Shown: positions 63,306 to 64,000 of the stretch, one piece after another | Layout: each line of letters begins with the position of its first letter | Position numbering within the stretch: position 1 is the first letter of the stretch | Assembly (NCBI RefSeq): GCF_001741865.1 | Contig: NZ_CP017147.1 | Coordinates: forward strand, 5,137,001 to 5,201,000 | DNA length: 64,000 bases | Origin: Bosea vaviloviae | Lineage (GTDB): Bacteria > Pseudomonadota > Alphaproteobacteria > Rhizobiales > Beijerinckiaceae | Direction: 5' to 3' | Notes under the pieces: generated by a model | The model's database searches: none | Told to the model about the DNA's origin: nothing | The model's input: only the letters and a program-made list of their open reading frames with translations | Made by a program: the position numbers and the translations under genes

Positions 63306-64000
63306 TCAATCCCGCCCCAGCGCGCCAAGCAGGCCGCGGCGGAAATGCAGCATCAGCGCATCGCTCGCGATCATCGCCGCGGCGGGGTCGGCCGTCGCGA
63401 TCGCCTGCGCGAAGGCGACATGCAGATGCGCGGAGGGCACGAGGTCGTCCTGCCGCTCGAAATGATACCAGGCGCGCCGCATCAGCGCCTGCAGCGGCTC
63501 GACGGCGCGCGTCGCATAGGGGCTGCGCGCGGCAGCCGCCACCATGCCGTTGAGCTCCGTATCGATGCGCATGAAGGCGTTGACGTCGCCGGTCTCAGCC
63601 GCCGCGCGCATCGCCTTGGCCTGCTCGATGATGAGAATGCGTTCGCGCGGGCTCGCCCGTTTGGCGGCGTCCCCCGCGATCAGCCGCTCCAGCACCTCGC
63701 GCGCATCGAGCGCCGCCATCACGTCGATGGCGTTGATATCAGCCACCACGACGCCCTTGCGCGGCAGGATCTCGACCAGCCCCTGCTGCGCCAGCCGGAT
63801 CAGCGCCTCGCGCACCGGCGTGCGCCCGACGCCGACGAGGTCGATCAGCTGCGCTTCCGTCAGCACCGCGCCCGGGCGCAGCGACAAGGTCACGATCGCC
63901 TCCTCGAGCCGGCGATAGGCCATCTCGGACAGGCTGGGCGCTGCCGGCGGCGGAAGCTGGACAAGCGCCTCCTCATCGGCGCGGGCATCGGAGACCGGGC
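63306..64000 (-). CDS. GntR family regulator with FCD domain, 5' partial
   Basis: The reading frame is open to the window edge on the minus strand, so the start is beyond 64000. Visible are the end of the wing helix (AYRRLEEAIVTLSLRPG), the recognition part QLIDLVGVGRTPVREALIRLAQQGLVEILPRKG and an FCD domain with RIDTELNGM and HLHVAF. GntR/FCD regulators respond to organic acids. Its control target is not visible; the pca operon and the flavin reductase lie within 2 kb. Confidence 0.85.
   Translation of the reverse strand, partial: PVSDARADEEALVQLPPPAAPSLSEMAYRRLEEAIVTLSLRPGAVLTEAQLIDLVGVGRTPVREALIRLAQQGLVEILPRKGVVVADINAIDVMAALDAREVLERLIAGDAAKRASPRERILIIEQAKAMRAAAETGDVNAFMRIDTELNGMVAAAARSPYATRAVEPLQALMRRAWYHFERQDDLVPSAHLHVAFAQAIATADPAAAMIASDALMLHFRRGLLGALGRD

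Overview
The window is high-GC chromosomal DNA with short intergenic gaps. Gene content points to an alphaproteobacterium of the order Hyphomicrobiales/Rhizobiales. A Bosea- or Methylobacterium-like genome is my inference; no rRNA is present to test it. Signs are CoxL-type hydroxylase genes with XdhC/CoxE/MoxR/CoxG accessories, an Anbu (proteasome-like) operon, usg, ExoD, a protocatechuate-branch operon, and palindromic repeats between many genes.

Layout. 1-1739: the end of a DUF938 methyltransferase, a lower-GC two-gene island (DUF5343 + TIGR02391/HEPN-like) and tRNA-Leu(UAA). 1.8-10.7 kb: a DUF1190 protein, an acyl-CoA/acyl-ACP synthetase, two small proteins, a divergent PEP carboxylase and a PAS-GGDEF-EAL protein. 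10.7-14 kb: a MarR-EmrA-EmrB efflux operon. 14.1-16 kb: an Lrp regulator and a divergent EamA exporter between near-identical inverted repeats. 16-27.3 kb: D-Ala-D-Ala ligase, GST, DMT exporter, xanthine phosphoribosyltransferase, a double-PAS chemoreceptor, CinA split into two genes, an FkbM methyltransferase, a TRAP binding protein, methionine aminopeptidase and RadC. 27.3-34.9 kb: a probable sugar-acid catabolic locus (enolase-superfamily enzyme, two DapA-family aldolases, FadR-type regulator, ABC binding protein and two permeases, no ATPase). 34.9-36.3 kb: a complete IS5-type element with a CTAG target duplication. 36.7-40.9 kb: the Anbu operon (ATP-grasp, alpha-E, transglutaminase-like, Anbu protease). 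41-44.9 kb: a membrane GGDEF-EAL protein, ExoD, Usg and a toxin-antitoxin pair with a truncated toxin. 44.9-57.4 kb: a molybdenum hydroxylase cluster (CoxS-L-M, MoxR, NTF2-like, CoxE, XdhC pieces, LysE exporter, MoeA-MobA fusion, CoxG) with a soluble chemoreceptor inside it. 57.6-62.4 kb: pcaB, the two aconitase X subunits, pcaD and pcaC, then a flavin reductase. 62.5-64 kb: a second toxin-antitoxin pair with a frameshifted toxin, and a partial GntR regulator.

The least expected pattern is a recurring small architecture. At about ten loci a short tandem repeat (14-38 bp unit, two to four copies) lies on, or within a few bases of, a stop codon, and often the first unit contains the stop itself. 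Other points of interest are the aconitase X pair inside a pca operon, an Anbu operon whose transglutaminase lacks its catalytic cysteine, a PEP carboxylase with altered active-site signatures, the HEPN-like pair beside the tRNA, and two antitoxins that have outlived their toxins.
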